NCBI GenBank assembly: GCA_030549775.1
Contig: CM060174.1
Span: forward strand, 18,153,193-18,217,192
DNA: 64,000 nt
From: Tamarix chinensis
Lineage: Eukaryota > Streptophyta > Magnoliopsida > Caryophyllales > Tamaricaceae
Direction: 5' to 3'
Shown piece by piece: positions 46,617 to 58,662 of the stretch. The notes beneath the pieces are model-generated. The model did not search any database. It saw only the letters and a program-made list of their open reading frames with translations, and was not told the origin of the DNA. The translations under genes were made by a program, and so were the position numbers. The first letter of the stretch is position 1. Each line of letters starts with the position of its first letter.

Positions 46617-47290
46617 TAAGCATTACAAACTATGAATTATTTTTAAATGTATTCGGTGTAATAAATAATTAAGAATATATAATATTTTCATTTAGGGTTT
46701 GCATAAATGTGACTTGTTAGCGAATGACCTTTCAACTCTTTTGGCGAAAGAAGGGGTCTGCATCAGTCATAGTACCCAAACTCAAACAGTCCACGAGTAA
46801 AACTTAGCCCTAAATACAAGGCCGGTGAGTATTTACACTCCAATCATTGGTAGTGCGCCCTTGCCTTGTTATAAAGAGGGCGATGAGGCAGCCACAGTGC
46901 TAGAAGCTCATGGAAGCTTTGTGCCTTCACTTACAGATCAAATACGTCCCACTACTAAAGAGGTATTGACATTCAACATCTTCATTAGACCTTGTTTAGT
47001 AGTTACACTGTTTATACCTTTTTCATATATATATATGCTCAATACATGTTTTGTTTATTATTATTAATTAAGGAATCAAACAAGAAGACTACTCCTGTAA
47101 GTAAAACCAAGAGAGGTACTAGCATAACGAGCAACACAAAAGAGGGTACTGCTAAAGGAAAGAGAGCTAAATCTAAAAAATCAGTTGCCCCACAAAAGAT
47201 TCCTTCTTTGGAGAAAATCCAACCTCTACCGGCAATAGCTTTATTATATTTCTATGCCCAAAACTAGCTCAAGGACAATTATATTTTCAT
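46617..47290 (+). other. Linker region of the CACTA coding part
   Basis: 46,825-46,960 and 47,071-47,270 are open and low-complexity. The second encodes a Lys/Thr/Ser-rich stretch (SNKKTTPVSKTKRGTS..., KGKRAKSKKSV) like the disordered linker seen before Ulp1 domains in CACTA proteins. They are probably exons of the protease gene. Confidence 0.5.
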
Positions 47291-48395
47291 TGATTGTCGT
47301 CCAGAGTATGTTGGGAGGGACGATGATACTTACATGGTATCGAAGGTTGACATAAGCGACATTTATAATTAGGAATGGATGTTAACCACAAGTTTCACCG
47401 TCTATGTCACGTAAGTATTATTTCATATTTGAGATTTTAGTGCTCTTGTACAATTGGAATTTTTATATGAGTTATTAGTTATTAACAAATATACATTGTT
47501 ATTGTAATCCATAGGTTGGTAGCTAGTCGTGCTACAATAGAGTGAATGTTTTCCTCTATTGTGTTTGTGTGCCCATACTACATAGCCGACGTTAGTATAA
47601 TAAGAGAGGGTAGGCACATAAACTATTTAGTGGATCACATTTTGATTGAGGGACACAACAAGCTCTATCTCATTCCTCACCTCGCAAGTGAACATTGGGT
47701 TTTGTACATCGTCCGACCTGATCTTAATAAAGTCTATGTGTTTGATTCCCTTCGAACCTATGGCGTGCCTTTTGAAGTCACTCATTATGGTGGGAAGGAA
47801 TTTATCAACATGTTAGTATACTTTTCACTTCTTACTTCATTAGCTTATTTATACATATATTCTACTTTCATTATTTGAGATATATATACTTACAATATTA
47901 TGTATCCAACTCTATTTATTAGGACACTACGGACAACATATCAAAGGAGAGGTGGGAATGGTATCCCAGACCCAAAGAATCTTCAATACGAGCCTTTCAT
48001 GGTAAGTAGGAGGAAACTATTTTGTATTTTGTTTTAATTCAAATTAATATCTAATAGTTAGAGAGCTAACTGAATTCATTGGATAGTATCCACAACATGA
48101 AAATGGCAATGATTGTGGATACTATGTATGTAGAGCAATGGATCTGATAGTCCAGAACAGATCGGTTAACATAGATCCAAGCCATGTATGTTTGTTTTTT
48201 GGTATTTTTTCATTAATGAATCATGACATATATATTTGGTACTTGACCTAACTGCTAACTATATATTAATCGAAACTTGGGCGTTGTAGTTTTTCACTGA
48301 TGGTTATGCATGAGGCCACCAATACAATGTTCATGAAATTGATGAAGTTAGAGACCAATGGGCCAAGCACGTGTACTCATTCATTCGGTATTAGG
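47291..48395 (+). CDS. Ulp1-like cysteine protease (C48-type) of the CACTA element
   Basis: Exon-like pieces at 47,516-47,812, 47,921-48,000, 48,088-48,187 and 48,290-48,395, separated by GT/AG introns, form a Ulp1/SENP-type protease, the family that cleaves SUMO-like modifiers. The catalytic His is in ASEHWVLYIV (47,695), the Asp in VYVFDSL (47,740) and the Cys in NGNDCGYYVCRAM (48,108), with a preceding YPQHEN. The end reads HEIDEVRDQWAKHVYSFIR. CACTA and Mutator elements of plants often carry such a domain; its role in transposition is not known. The triad is readable, but stops in the upstream part (47,265, 47,371) make a full protein uncertain. Confidence 0.72.
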
Positions 48396-48711
48396 TAGGG
48401 ATCTATATATTATACATGCATGTTCAAGTTTATATTTCATCTACGTCTTTCGGTCTTCTAGGCTAGATCTATGAACTTTTTACTTTGGGGTGTAGAGCTA
48501 CCAAGTTGTGGTCTGCCTGCTAATTTTGATTCCTGAGTATGTCCAGTGTATTAAGACATGCATACCAATTAGAGATTGATTGAAATTATAGTGTGATTAC
48601 AGATTTGCTATGAATTGATGTTGTTTTACAACGCAGATTTGGTAATTATTTGAACATACAACTGTGTATATGGGCAGGAACAAAACAACAAAAACATTAA
48701 AAAAAATTCTA
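48396..48711. other. 3' region of the CACTA coding part
   Basis: AT-rich, no coding signal; probably the 3' UTR of the protease gene. Confidence 0.45.
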
Positions 48712-49405
48712 GTTTTAATAACGGTTCTTATTAAGAACCATTATTAAAACCATGTATTTCATCTCAAATTTATGCTCATTTAATACATATTAGGGTTTAA
48801 TAAATGCATAATCAATTACCAAAATCCTAATTGGATAATAGAGTTTTAATAACGGTTCTTATGAAAAATGTTATCAAAACTTAGGTTTTAATAACAGTTC
48901 TGATGAAAACCGTTATCAAAACTTAGGTTTTAATAACGGTTCTTATGAAAACCGTTATTAAAACATAAGTTTTAATAACAATTTTTTATTAAGAAATGTT
49001 ATTAAAACTGTGCACTTAATCTCAACTTTATGCTCATTTAATATGTATTAGAGTTTAATAAATGCATAATCAATTATTTAAACCCGAATTTTATTATGTT
49101 TTAACAATGGTTTTTGTAATAACCGTTATTAAAACCTGGTTTTCCAAAACGATTTTTACTTGAAAATTGTTATTGAAACCTTGTTTTTAACAACGATTTT
49201 ACTGAAGAACCGTTATTAAAACTTTTCTTTTAACAACGGTTTTTACTTGAAAATCGTTATTAAATATGAAGTTTACATACATATTCACGGGTTTTTGTAT
49301 ATTTTTTATGACGGTTATGAACCATTATTAAAGATTTAATAACGGGCGGTTCAATAACGGTTGAAAACCGTTATTAAAACTATAAAATAACCGTTATTAA
49401 AACCC
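48712..49405. repeat. Right subterminal repeats of the CACTA element
   Basis: A dozen or so copies of gttttaataacggttcttat and its inverse aaccgttattaaaac, some fused into near-palindromes (48,712-48,752, 48,885-48,965), with diverged copies toward the middle. Confidence 0.85.
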
Positions 49406-49420
49406 CTTCTCGGGGTAGTG
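49403..49420 (-). repeat. Right terminal repeat of the CACTA element
   Basis: Reads inward as CACTACCCCGAGAAGGGG. The bases ccccttctcgggg also form a short hairpin. It is followed by the TTA target duplication. Confidence 0.8.
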
Positions 49421-49423
49421 TTA

Positions 49424-50848
49424 TATTGAATAGGTGATTTGGACACATTATATTTATCAATATGAGGACCTTCTATCATGCATATTAGCAAAAATGCATG
49501 TATATACAATGTGTTGTCCAATCATATATCATGTTTTTATAAAGTTGTATGGTCTTGCTTGTGTGTTGAGAAAATTTGGTATGACGATTCCTATAGTACC
49601 ACACCACTTTATTGATGACATTCATAAAATAGATGGGTGAGGTAGGCACTTCATAAATTGGTGAGTATTACGGAATCATTACAAGGATGTTAGTATAATA
49701 GCATCACTCACCTTATTATTGCAACACCCACATTACCATAGGAATGTAAAGTTAACATGTTTCAATATCAAAAATGATCAAACATAATATAAAAATAAGT
49801 ACACCACCTTTTTTATGGTTTATCTTTATTTTATGATGTGTTTTATGATTGATTTATTACTTTTATCAAATACAAACCAATATTATGAAATTTATTATTA
49901 GAAAAAAAATATGATGCTAATAAAATATCCATTAGCCTAATGAATGCTAAATAATAATTATTAATATTGTAGAATTGTCTCAATGAATTTGGTGAAGAAC
50001 TAGAAAATCATGATCAAGAGGAGAAAGAAAAAGAAGTAAAACCTCATGGAAGAGGAAAATTAAAAGAAAACATAATTAGAACCAAAAGAGAAAGACAAAA
50101 ATGAGCCACTCAAGATCAAGAATTCATTCAATATAAAATGGCATAACTAATTCAACTTCACAATTCTACCTCAAAGTTGTCAAACATAATAGCACATTAG
50201 TGGAGGTTGTATAATCATAATTTGAAATCTATTTTTATTTCCAGTGCCTTGTAACCTTAATTTATTATAAACTTATCTATGTTCATATCTTATGTCATGA
50301 TTTGGTACCTCCCTGATGGAGGTTTCAGGAATATTCATTTGAATCAAGGTTTTAATACATTAGGTTTTAAAAAATAGATTGTTTTGTGGAATGCATAGAG
50401 TTTATGAGTTTTTTTTAAACTATGATGATCAAATATGATGGTACAAGAAATAGGTTGGGTTGACATCATGATGATTAGAACAATTATGAATTATGAATTA
50501 TGAAAATTGGTATTAGCATAGGACAAAACTTTTTGCTTTTGAGTTTCTCAAATTTAGTTAGATACCTAATAGTAAACTTTCATCAAGCATATTGCCTTTT
50601 GAAACTAAGGAATAAAATCTCTACCATTAGGTATGTTATAGGTCAACCAAATTGTTTTCTCTCTCATTTTCAAAATTAGGGGGGATACTTCAAATGAATG
50701 CCTTATAATCAAGTATGCTATTGAAAAAATACCTAATGTTAAGGAATGATATAGGAGCCCAAAAATAATTTCTCTTTATATTTCAAAATGGGATCCTTTA
50801 GGGAAAAAACGATGGCTAATGTTTTAATAATAAAACAAATCCTCAAAT
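49424..50848. other. Unassigned AT-rich sequence with one exon-like stretch
   Basis: After an acceptor-like ttattaatattgtag, 49,973-50,104 (+) is open for 43 codons to a TGA (NCLNEFGEELENHDQEEK..., then basic GRGKLKEN and RTKRERQK). It resembles the charged C-terminal exon of a host or transposon gene, but I do not recognise it. The rest shows nothing coding. Confidence 0.35.
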
Positions 50849-51110
50849 AATCAGGTATGGTGTTTAAATGATGAAGATAGTGTATAAATGATGAGGTATG
50901 GTGTTTAAATGATCGTGTATGGTGTTTAAATGATGGGTATGGTATCCAAAGGACTAAATAAGGTGTTTAATGATCGGTTATAGTTTATAAATGATGAGAT
51001 ATGGTATTTAAATAATCGGGATGGTAATTATATGATCGGGTATAGTGTTTAAATAATGGGATATGCTATTGAAATGACTAAATGTGGTGTTTAAATTATC
51101 ACTTATAGTG
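50849..51110. repeat. Minisatellite with a 20-25-bp unit
   Basis: About ten degenerate copies of 'tatggtgtttaaatgatgagg', for example at 50,857, 50,904, 50,929 and 51,046. The minus-strand frame 51,325-51,008 runs through it and is not taken as a gene. Confidence 0.75.
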
Positions 51111-51984
51111 CACAATTGATCATGTATTATAACTCCCTGAATTTTAAAAGCCCTAATTATTTCAAAATATCTGTGATTTAAAATAAAGTTATTATTTTTA
51201 AAGGTTTTGTTCCATAAAGATTTGAAAACCCTAGTTGCATTTTTAAAATATTTCATTCTTTCTTCCTTAACCCTTCTTGTGGTTTTGAGCCCTATGAGAC
51301 TTTTGAGCCGCCTGTAGCTATCCAATCACTTCCAAATCATAATAATGTATCCATCTTTTAATTCAATGTATTATTGGAAAACACAGATTTAAATAAAAAA
51401 CATAGAGCTTGGCTTGTTTTAATATTGCTCATATTTTAAGCTTCATTTTAACCCTTTTCCTTATCAAACAAATTAAGAGACTTAAGGAAACAACATATTT
51501 TCACATTTTGGGAATCAAAACCCAAGTCATATTTGACTTTCTTATAACCTAATCTAATATTTTGAATCCTATCAATATCTAATCTTAACCCTTGATCCAA
51601 TAAAGAATAATTCTACGAATGACAAGTGTCATGGCTAAAATATCATAGGAAATATTCTTTGGAATACTCCTAAAACTAATCATCCTATCTTACTACCATG
51701 TGTTATACCTTATCGTATGTATTCCCTTTTACTCATATAATGCCACAAACCATACTGCTGGCTTACATCTATCTCTTGAATAATCCTCCCCACATTCACA
51801 AATCACCACCAACCAACCATCACATCCCATATGTCATCATTATCCCTTCTTCCTCAATCTCTAGCCCTCACGGGATTAAAAATTAATCAAAGACACACAT
51901 TCCTTATCCCCTTATTCTTATCCTATTATTCTTTAATTGTTATCTTTCTTTCTATTACACTTCAATAAAAACCTCACTTACAAC
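51111..51984. other. Unassigned AT-rich sequence
   Basis: No coding or repeat signal that I can name. Confidence 0.5.
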
Positions 51985-52827
51985 TTTGGAAGATAATAGG
52001 GGAATTATTCTTTTAAAATGTAAAGCCATTTTATCTTGTTTGTGAAGAAGAATGATGTTCAGAGTTAATGTAACCTTTGAATCTTAAAGTCATCTTCAAC
52101 AAAATATCACGATTTGAATTTGATCTTTACCAAGATCAAATCAATTCTAAAGAGAAATCACAAAGTTTTCTCTAGAGAATAATTCCTAAACTCCGAAAAG
52201 AAACTCACTTGAACCATAAGGAAAGGAGGTGGAATTCTCTATTGAGAATTTTTTGAGCTCTTATTTCCATAATAAACCAAGTCCACTCATACATTCACAC
52301 TAAATGTAAAAGGTTCCACTATATATGTGCACATATGTTGGCCTAGTTTATCCTTTACTAATCAAGCCCAAAACAATCGGCCTAATTAATAAAAGATGAA
52401 ACTAGTACATGCCCATAATATATATATGATGACTTACATTATTAATGATCATACATTACAAAGTATACACAAAATATCAAACCAACAAAAAACCTTAACT
52501 ATGATAGTACATTGAATACTCAAGTCATTAGGCTTCTTATCTTATAGATTTGTCTTCCATACAACTTTGTAACCTTTACATTTTTATTGTCTTACACATT
52601 AGATATCCTTTTTCAATTCTTTTTCTTGAAAACATATATAATACCTACAAGAATCACTTAATAAAATATTATTAGGGTTACTATGAAGGTGTTCAATATT
52701 TTCATGAACAATTGGTACCATCTCCAAATATGCTAGCACTTGGCCTCCAACATGAGAAGAATGAGATGGAGATTCTCTTAAATCATTATAGCCTTGTAAA
52801 TAAGAATTTTTCCACAAATTAGCATCA
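51985..52827 (-). repeat. 3' LTR of the second gypsy element
   Basis: On the minus strand it begins TGATGCTAATTTGTGG (52,827). It matches 57,838-58,662 over its whole length, for example 'gaagaagaatgatgttca' (52,045 and 57,895) and 'cctagtttatcctttactaatcaa' (52,343 and 58,196). The minus-strand frame 52,817-52,599 lies in the LTR. Confidence 0.82.
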
Positions 52828-53950
52828 CTATAATAAGTAGATAAATCACCAACGTTGAAAGTTCAAGAAACTCTCCCATAGGATTTAGATAATTCTAATT
52901 CATAAGCATTATTTTAAAATTTTCTTAACATTTCAAATGGTGCATCTACTTTTGGCATTAGTTTATTTTTTCTAAAGTTTGGAAATCTCTCTTTTCTTAA
53001 TTGTAACCATACCAAGTATCCTAGTAAAAATACTTGTGTAATTTTATTTTTGTTTGCTTAAGTTTGGTCTTTAGATATAGATTTCTAAATTTTGATATTA
53101 ATTTACCCTTAAGGTTTCTTAATGAACTAAATTATTTATTTTTGATCATAGTTCTTAATATCACCTTTCTTTAATGATAACATATCAATAGGTAAATAAG
53201 GAATAACTCTATAGATAACTTCAAATGAACTTGATTCAGTTGCACTAGAATGGTTCCTATTATGTGTAAATTTATCATGTGTGAGTATAATATCCCAATC
53301 CTTTATATTCTTATTAACTAATACGTATAGTAAAGTTTCTAAGGTCCTATTTGTCACTTCAATTTCACCATCCATTTGTGGATGATGAGATGTCATAAAC
53401 AAAAACTTAGTAACTTACATATTCCAAAGCATATTCCAAGTGTAGCTCAAAAATTTTACATCTCTATTTGACAATATACTTTTGGGAATACAATGTACCC
53501 TTACTGTTTCTTTGAAATATAAATCTGCCATATGAGTTGCATGTCATATTAGAAAATCTATCAACCACTATCGTAATAGAATCTTTCCCCATTTATGTCC
53601 TTGGTAACCCTATAATAAATTCCATACTAACCTACCTCCCAGGGTTGATTAAAAATAGGTAGAGAAGTATATAATCCTTTATGAAGAAAATCTCTTACTC
53701 TTTTAACAAGTCATACATCTCTAAATGATAGCTTGTACAAACTTTATCATTCATGGCCAATAGAAATACTCTTATAATATTTAAATAGTTTTATGAACAC
53801 TCAAATGACCAACTATACCCCCTCATGTAATTCCTTAAAAAGTAAATAATATACACTAGAACAACGTATACATAGCTTACTAAGTTTGAAAAGAAAGTAA
53901 TTTTGAAGCATATAACTACAATAACTATGATTTTTCTTATATGCATTATA
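52828..53950 (-). pseudogene. Integrase remnant of the second gypsy element
   Basis: The frame 53,402-53,136 (-) carries MDGEIEVTNRTLETLL, the region of the catalytic Glu, followed by KNIKDWDIILTHDKF and SSSFEVIYRVIPYLPIDM. Higher up (53,700-53,420) are decayed traces of the core. 52,828-53,135 matches the C-terminal part only loosely. Confidence 0.78.
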
Positions 53951-54294
53951 CATTCCAAAGAAAACTTCATCCCTTGTATATAACTCAGTTAAAATATCTA
54001 AACCTAATAGTTTAGCATCCAACATGATAAGTATCACAGATCTCCTTGATAATGCATCTACTACTACATTTTCTTTACCATCAAAATTTTTAAAAGAAAA
54101 CATGAAGGATTCTAAAAATCTAACCCATTTTGCATATCTAGGACTAATTTTATTTTCCCAAACAAATACCCTAGACTTTGTAATTCGAATGAAAAAAATG
54201 GTTTAAGTCTCAATTAATGACTCCATGTTTCACAGCTTTGTATGATGGCATAGAATTCCATATCATATGTTAAATAATTAAATTTGACACCATA
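53951..54294 (-). pseudogene. RNase H end and RNase H-integrase linker
   Basis: From 54,290 down, the minus strand reads KLYGVKFNYLTYDMEFYAIIQSCETWSH (with the catalytic-position Glu). After breaks, FKNFDGKENVVVDALSRRS opens the frame 54,103-53,813, matching the corresponding stretch of the nested element. Confidence 0.78.
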
Positions 54295-54763
54295 TAATTT
54301 CTTAGATGATGTACTTGTGTATAGTAAAAACGAGCAAGATCATTTTATTCATTTGAGGAGATTATTTGATAAGCTTAAGGAAGCTAACCTAGATGGAAAA
54401 ATGGAAAATGTGATTTTGTGCTTTTGAGTATTGTTTTCCTTAGATATATTACAAATAGAAAAGGTATAAAATTATATTCCACAAAGATTCAAGCTATTTG
54501 ATATTGACCTATACCTAAAGATATTCATGAGGTGAAGAGTTTCCATAGGCTATTAAGTTTCTATATAAGATTCATTAAGGACTTCTAAACTATTATCACA
54601 CCAATTACACATCTCATAAAGAAAGACAAATTTAAATGGGGAGAAGAAGCCACTAAATCCTTTTAAACTTTGAAGGAAAAGATATGTATTGCACTGATAT
54701 TATCCTTCCTAACTTTCATAAACTGTTTGAAGTAACATCTGATGCTAGTCTCATAAACAAACT
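54295..54763 (+). pseudogene. Inverted reverse transcriptase/RNase H segment
   Basis: This segment reads on the plus strand, opposite to everything around it. LDDVLVYSKNEQDHFIHLRRLFDKLKEANL starts at 54,303 and carries the second half of the YLDD box. Decayed thumb/connection sequence follows, and it ends with LFEVTSDASL (54,725-54,755), the RNase H start. Its expected place is exactly here but on the minus strand, between VPSLF (54,765) and KLYGVKF (54,290). About 20 residues are missing at each end. Confidence 0.8.
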
Positions 54764-55200
54764 AGGTACGTTAAATAATTCAAACAGCATCACAGTCCAT
54801 TCATAAAGACCATATGTCATTTTAAAAGCAAATTTCCATTCATCCCCATCTCTTATTCTCATTTTATGATATCTACTCTTTAGATCAATGTTTAAGAATA
54901 CTTATGCTTTACATAATTCATCTAAACATGTTATCTAATCTAAGCATAGGAAATCTATATTTGATAGTCATAGTGTTAATAGCTTTAGAGTCAATGCACA
55001 TGTCCCACGCACCATCATTTATAGAAACAAGTAATGTTGGTACACAATATGGACTCAATCTTTTTCTCACATATCCTTCTTTCTATGAGCTCTTATATTT
55101 TTTTCCTATAATTCCTAAGCCTATTGCGGATCACATTGATAGGTAGGTCGATTAGGTAATGATATACCAAGCATTAAGTCTATAGCATTTTATATTCCTC
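54764..55200 (-). pseudogene. Reverse transcriptase N-terminal remnant
   Basis: On the minus strand: AIDLMLGISLPNRPTYQCDPQ (near 55,180), EGYVRKRLSPYCVPTLLV (near 55,070), DGAWDMCIDSKAINTMTIKYRFPMLRLDNM (55,020-54,930), then [27 protein letters not shown] (54,900), with the catalytic Asp of the NIDL motif kept, and GLYEWTVMLFELFNVPSLF. Frame changes and stops lie between these pieces. Confidence 0.8.
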
Positions 55201-55900
55201 TTTTAGGTGGTAATCTAGGTAGTAAGTCATTAAGAAATACATCTTGATATTTATCAATAAGCTAGATTAGTTGAGGATTAATTTCATTTTTCTCCCCTTT
55301 TAGGGATTATTTTATAACAAAATCATACCTACCTTCTTCCTTAATGCATTCTGTGATAGCCTTTTCATGTAAAAATAAAATATTTCTATTCTTGACTATG
55401 TTATTATTATCACACTTAGAAGGTTTAAGTTTGCGTTGTTTCTTGTATTTATCAACAAGATACTCATTAGTAGTATCATTATGAATAGCACATCTATTAT
55501 ATTATCGTTGTATACCTAATAAGATTCCACATAAATCCATACCCAAAACATCATATAGCACATCATCATGATAATAACTAATTCAAAATAAGATTATGGT
55601 TTGTTTGGCTACCTTGACTTTGTTTTCCTTGTTAAGCTATTAAAGAGAATAAGGCTTCAGATGTGGTAATGTCTCTAACCCTAGATCCTTCACCATCATC
55701 TCATTAGCTATATTCATACATGATGCACTATCAATGATAACCCAACAAACTACATCTCTCACTCTTTCTTTAGTCTTTGTATATATTCATACATGATGCA
55801 CTATCAATGCACATATAAGCATTTCCTTCATCTTTGTAACCACCTGATATTACATCATTTGGCTCAAACTCAAGGTATTTATCACAATTCTCCATTGCTT
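55201..55900 (-). pseudogene. Protease remnant of the second gypsy element
   Basis: The active-site segment is CWVIIDSASCMNIANEMMVKDLG (55,750-55,680), with D-S-A in the catalytic position, a permitted form. The following YYHDDVLYDVLGMDLCGILLG (55,590-55,525) matches the strand end of the nested element's protease. A 28-bp direct repeat (55,709-55,736 and 55,782-55,809) adds a short duplicated piece. Confidence 0.72.
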
Positions 55901-57100
55901 CAATCTTTTATATGGATAACACTATTTGATTGGGTCATTCTCTATATAAGTGTCAATATCCTTAGCATTTAAAACATTGCTTCATGGAGACCTCATTGAC
56001 CTTCTACTATTATTTAAGTACTTATTTCTTATCAACATTTATAGCGTATGAGATATCCATACCATACTTGGTAGCTTGTGTATTTAGGTAGTACTTTGTA
56101 GAAGAAATATTTTGTTTGGCATGAGGCTTAGTATACATGATTCTATTTTAAAATCTCAACCATAGATTAATCATATCATCAAGATAATCATATAAATGAG
56201 TTTCAACTCTTTCTCAAATAATCTTGTTAGGGCCACCTATAAATCTAACACATGTTTACTCCTTTCTCTCATAGATGTCATATATAAGTGCTAACCTCTC
56301 AAATTCCCTAAAATATTATTAAACACTCAGAATTCCTTGTTTAAGATTATTCAATCCAATATAATTATCTTATTCATACTTGTTAGGTGCAAATTTCTTT
56401 CTTAAATGTTTCTTAAGCTTATCCTATGATTTGATTTTACATGTACCTTCCTTTCTATAGTCCTTTTCAAGTTATCATACTATATCGTAGAAAACTTCTT
56501 AAACTTTAGAGTAGCTAATTTACAATTTTTCTAATAATGATAATCCTTGAATTCAACTATAGCCTCTACCTCATGCAACTACTCAAGAAATAAAACAACA
56601 TTTAGTTTACCATAAAAATTAGGAAGATCAAGTTTGATACCTTTATCATCTTTTTAATGACACTTTGGTTGATGACCATAGATTCTTTGATTACTTATGC
56701 TTTCTTGTTACTCTTCTTCATATTCTACATGTGAGTTCAAATATCTCCCTCTTTCTTGGGTTATTAGTTTTGATGCACCTCCCATTATATCTCCATTAAA
56801 CTCCTTTTCTTCTTGCATATCTTAGACCAAATCTTATTAAGTAAATTGACATTCCATCCTTTACAATTTTTTTTACATTATAGGAAGTTGTTAAAGTTGA
56901 GCATTAGTTGTAGCTATATTCATTGAGAACTTCTAAATTGCATCAAAAATGGCTTGAAATTTTAGTCCCTCCTCTATTGTAACTGACTTACTAACACACA
57001 TAACAAAAGGGTTCCTCTTCAATTTTTGGATAGTTCTTACATAATTTTTTTATTCTAATAAATCAAAAACATAATAAAAAATTAAATATACCACACATAC
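55901..57100 (-). pseudogene. Gag remnant of the second gypsy element
   Basis: On the minus strand are pieces matching the nested element's gag: LDLPNFYGKLNVVLF (56,640), CKLATLKFKKFSTI.YDNLK (56,530), REFERLALIYDIYERKE (56,290) and a degenerate zinc knuckle CFKC.GY.HLY (near 55,980). It is heavily interrupted. Confidence 0.7.
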
Positions 57101-57818
57101 AAATGAAATATTACACCTTACATGTTTCTTATAAGTTCTTAATATTTAATTGAACAAAAATTATATCTAAATCATTTGGTACCATCCAAACAATTATGTA
57201 GGTTTTATATGTTCTATCGTGTAATGTATATAAAGTGAAGTCGAAACAAAAATCTATATGCGTAATGTGTATGAAACTAAAAAAAAACCTATATGAATTA
57301 TGGACTACACAAAACTATGTTTGAAGAAACAGAAGATACACAACTAACACAATTCTCTTAAAACAAACAAGTGGTGATTGGGGTAAATGACTAATTGGTA
57401 AACATATAGTTAAATCAATCATCAAAGGTAATTATTCAACATGAAAATCAATCCTAATCAAGTGAAAAATCATGGAGAATAATTCTCTTCAAGAATAATT
57501 AAAATATAAGTAACACACACGCATGTTTTCTTCTTAAACCATTCGAAACTATAATAGGCAATCACTCTATTTTGGTTCGGTTCTTAACTTGCAAACATTC
57601 AAGATTTACTTCAAGATCACTATATAAAATTACCTATCTCCACATAATTCCATCTAAGATCATAAAAATGCATACAAGATTCCAAGAAAAGTAACAAAGA
57701 TTTAAAGAATCATAGCAAGAATGATCAAGAACCTCAACTAAAGTCATTAGTTATGTGTTTGCTTGTTTCCACCTTGAATATGTGTTATCCTCCTAGTTTT
57801 TTTTGATGTAAGACCTTG
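57101..57818. other. Leader of the second gypsy element
   Basis: AT-rich, no coding signal. Confidence 0.5.
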
Positions 57819-57832
57819 ATTTCATTCCAAAA
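57819..57832 (-). other. Degenerate primer-binding site
   Basis: The minus strand reads TTTTGGAATGAAATC, at the place and with the shape of TTTTTGGTATCAAATC in the nested element; two substitutions. Confidence 0.45.
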
Positions 57833-57837
57833 TTTAT

Positions 57838-58662
57838 GTGGAAGACAATAAGGGAACCATTATTTCATAGTGCAGGACCTTTTTATCTTGTTATTGAAGA
57901 AGAATGATGTTCAAAGTTGATGTAACCTTTAAAGATTAAAGTTGTCTTTAACTAAATGTCATAATTTGAATTATATATTCACCAGGATCAAGTTAATGCT
58001 AAATAGAAATCACCAATTTTTCTCTAAAGAACACTGCATAAGCTCTCAAGATAAGCTCACTTGAAGAGGAAAGAAAGGAGGTCAAATTCTTTCTTGAGAA
58101 GTTTTCAAACTCTGGTTTCATTAATCAACCAAATCCATTTATAAATGCATACCAAATGTATAATTATCTACCATATATATATACATATATGTGTGCCTAG
58201 TTTATCCTTTACTAATCAATCCTAAACCAACCAATTTTATTATGAAAAGAATAAATTAGTGCTTCTTCATAATGTGAATATAATAGTTTACAATAACAAA
58301 TAACAAGACATTGTAAAGTATACATAAAATATCAAAGCTTCACAAAAACCTAATCATGATAGTACATTTAATAATCAAGTAATCAAGCTTTGTTTCTTAT
58401 AGCTTTATCTTCCATGCAATTTTATAACCCTTGCGTTGTTATTATCTTGCATATTATTTATTCATTGTTAATTATTCTTCTTCGAAACATATATAATACC
58501 TATACGAATAACATAATAAAATATCATTAGGCTTAATATGAAGATTTTCAAGAACAGTTAGCACCATGTCAAAATAGGCTAGCTCTCGACCTCCAATATG
58601 TGAATAATGAGATAGAGATACTTCTAAATCACATAATTTCATCCATTTTTTCCTTATCATCA
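57838..58662 (-). repeat. 5' LTR of the second gypsy element
   Basis: On the minus strand it begins TGATGATAAGG at 58,662 and ends near gtggaagacaat at 57,838. Partner of 51,985-52,827; clearly diverged from it. Confidence 0.8.

Larger units (their letters stand above)
36456..49420 (+). mobile_element. CACTA (En/Spm) transposon with nested gypsy element
   Basis: The right end read inward is CACTACCCCGAGAAGGGG (49,420-49,403), a canonical CACTA terminus, followed by TTA. The proposed left end, CGCTGCTATGAAAACGG at 36,456, is a mutated CACTAC-type end preceded by TTA, giving a 3-bp target duplication (36,453-36,455 and 49,421-49,423). Both ends carry arrays of taacggtt/aaccgtta subterminal repeats. 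Inside are a transposase-associated gene and a Ulp1-like protease gene, both on the plus strand. Without the nested gypsy element (36,834-43,720) the CACTA element would be about 6.1 kb. A complete TNP2 transposase is not visible. Confidence 0.75.
51985..58662 (-). mobile_element. Second gypsy element of the nested-element family
   Basis: LTRs at 51,985-52,827 and 57,838-58,662 flank, on the minus strand, gag, protease, reverse transcriptase, RNase H and integrase remnants. Their peptides match those of the element at 36,834-43,720 segment by segment, so the two are relatives. It is more decayed, with stops throughout, and a segment of reverse transcriptase/RNase H is inverted. No target-site duplication is clear. 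Confidence 0.82.

Noticed and set aside
51008..51325. 105-codon minus-strand frame
   Set aside because: About a third of it is minisatellite translation and the rest has no recognisable domain.
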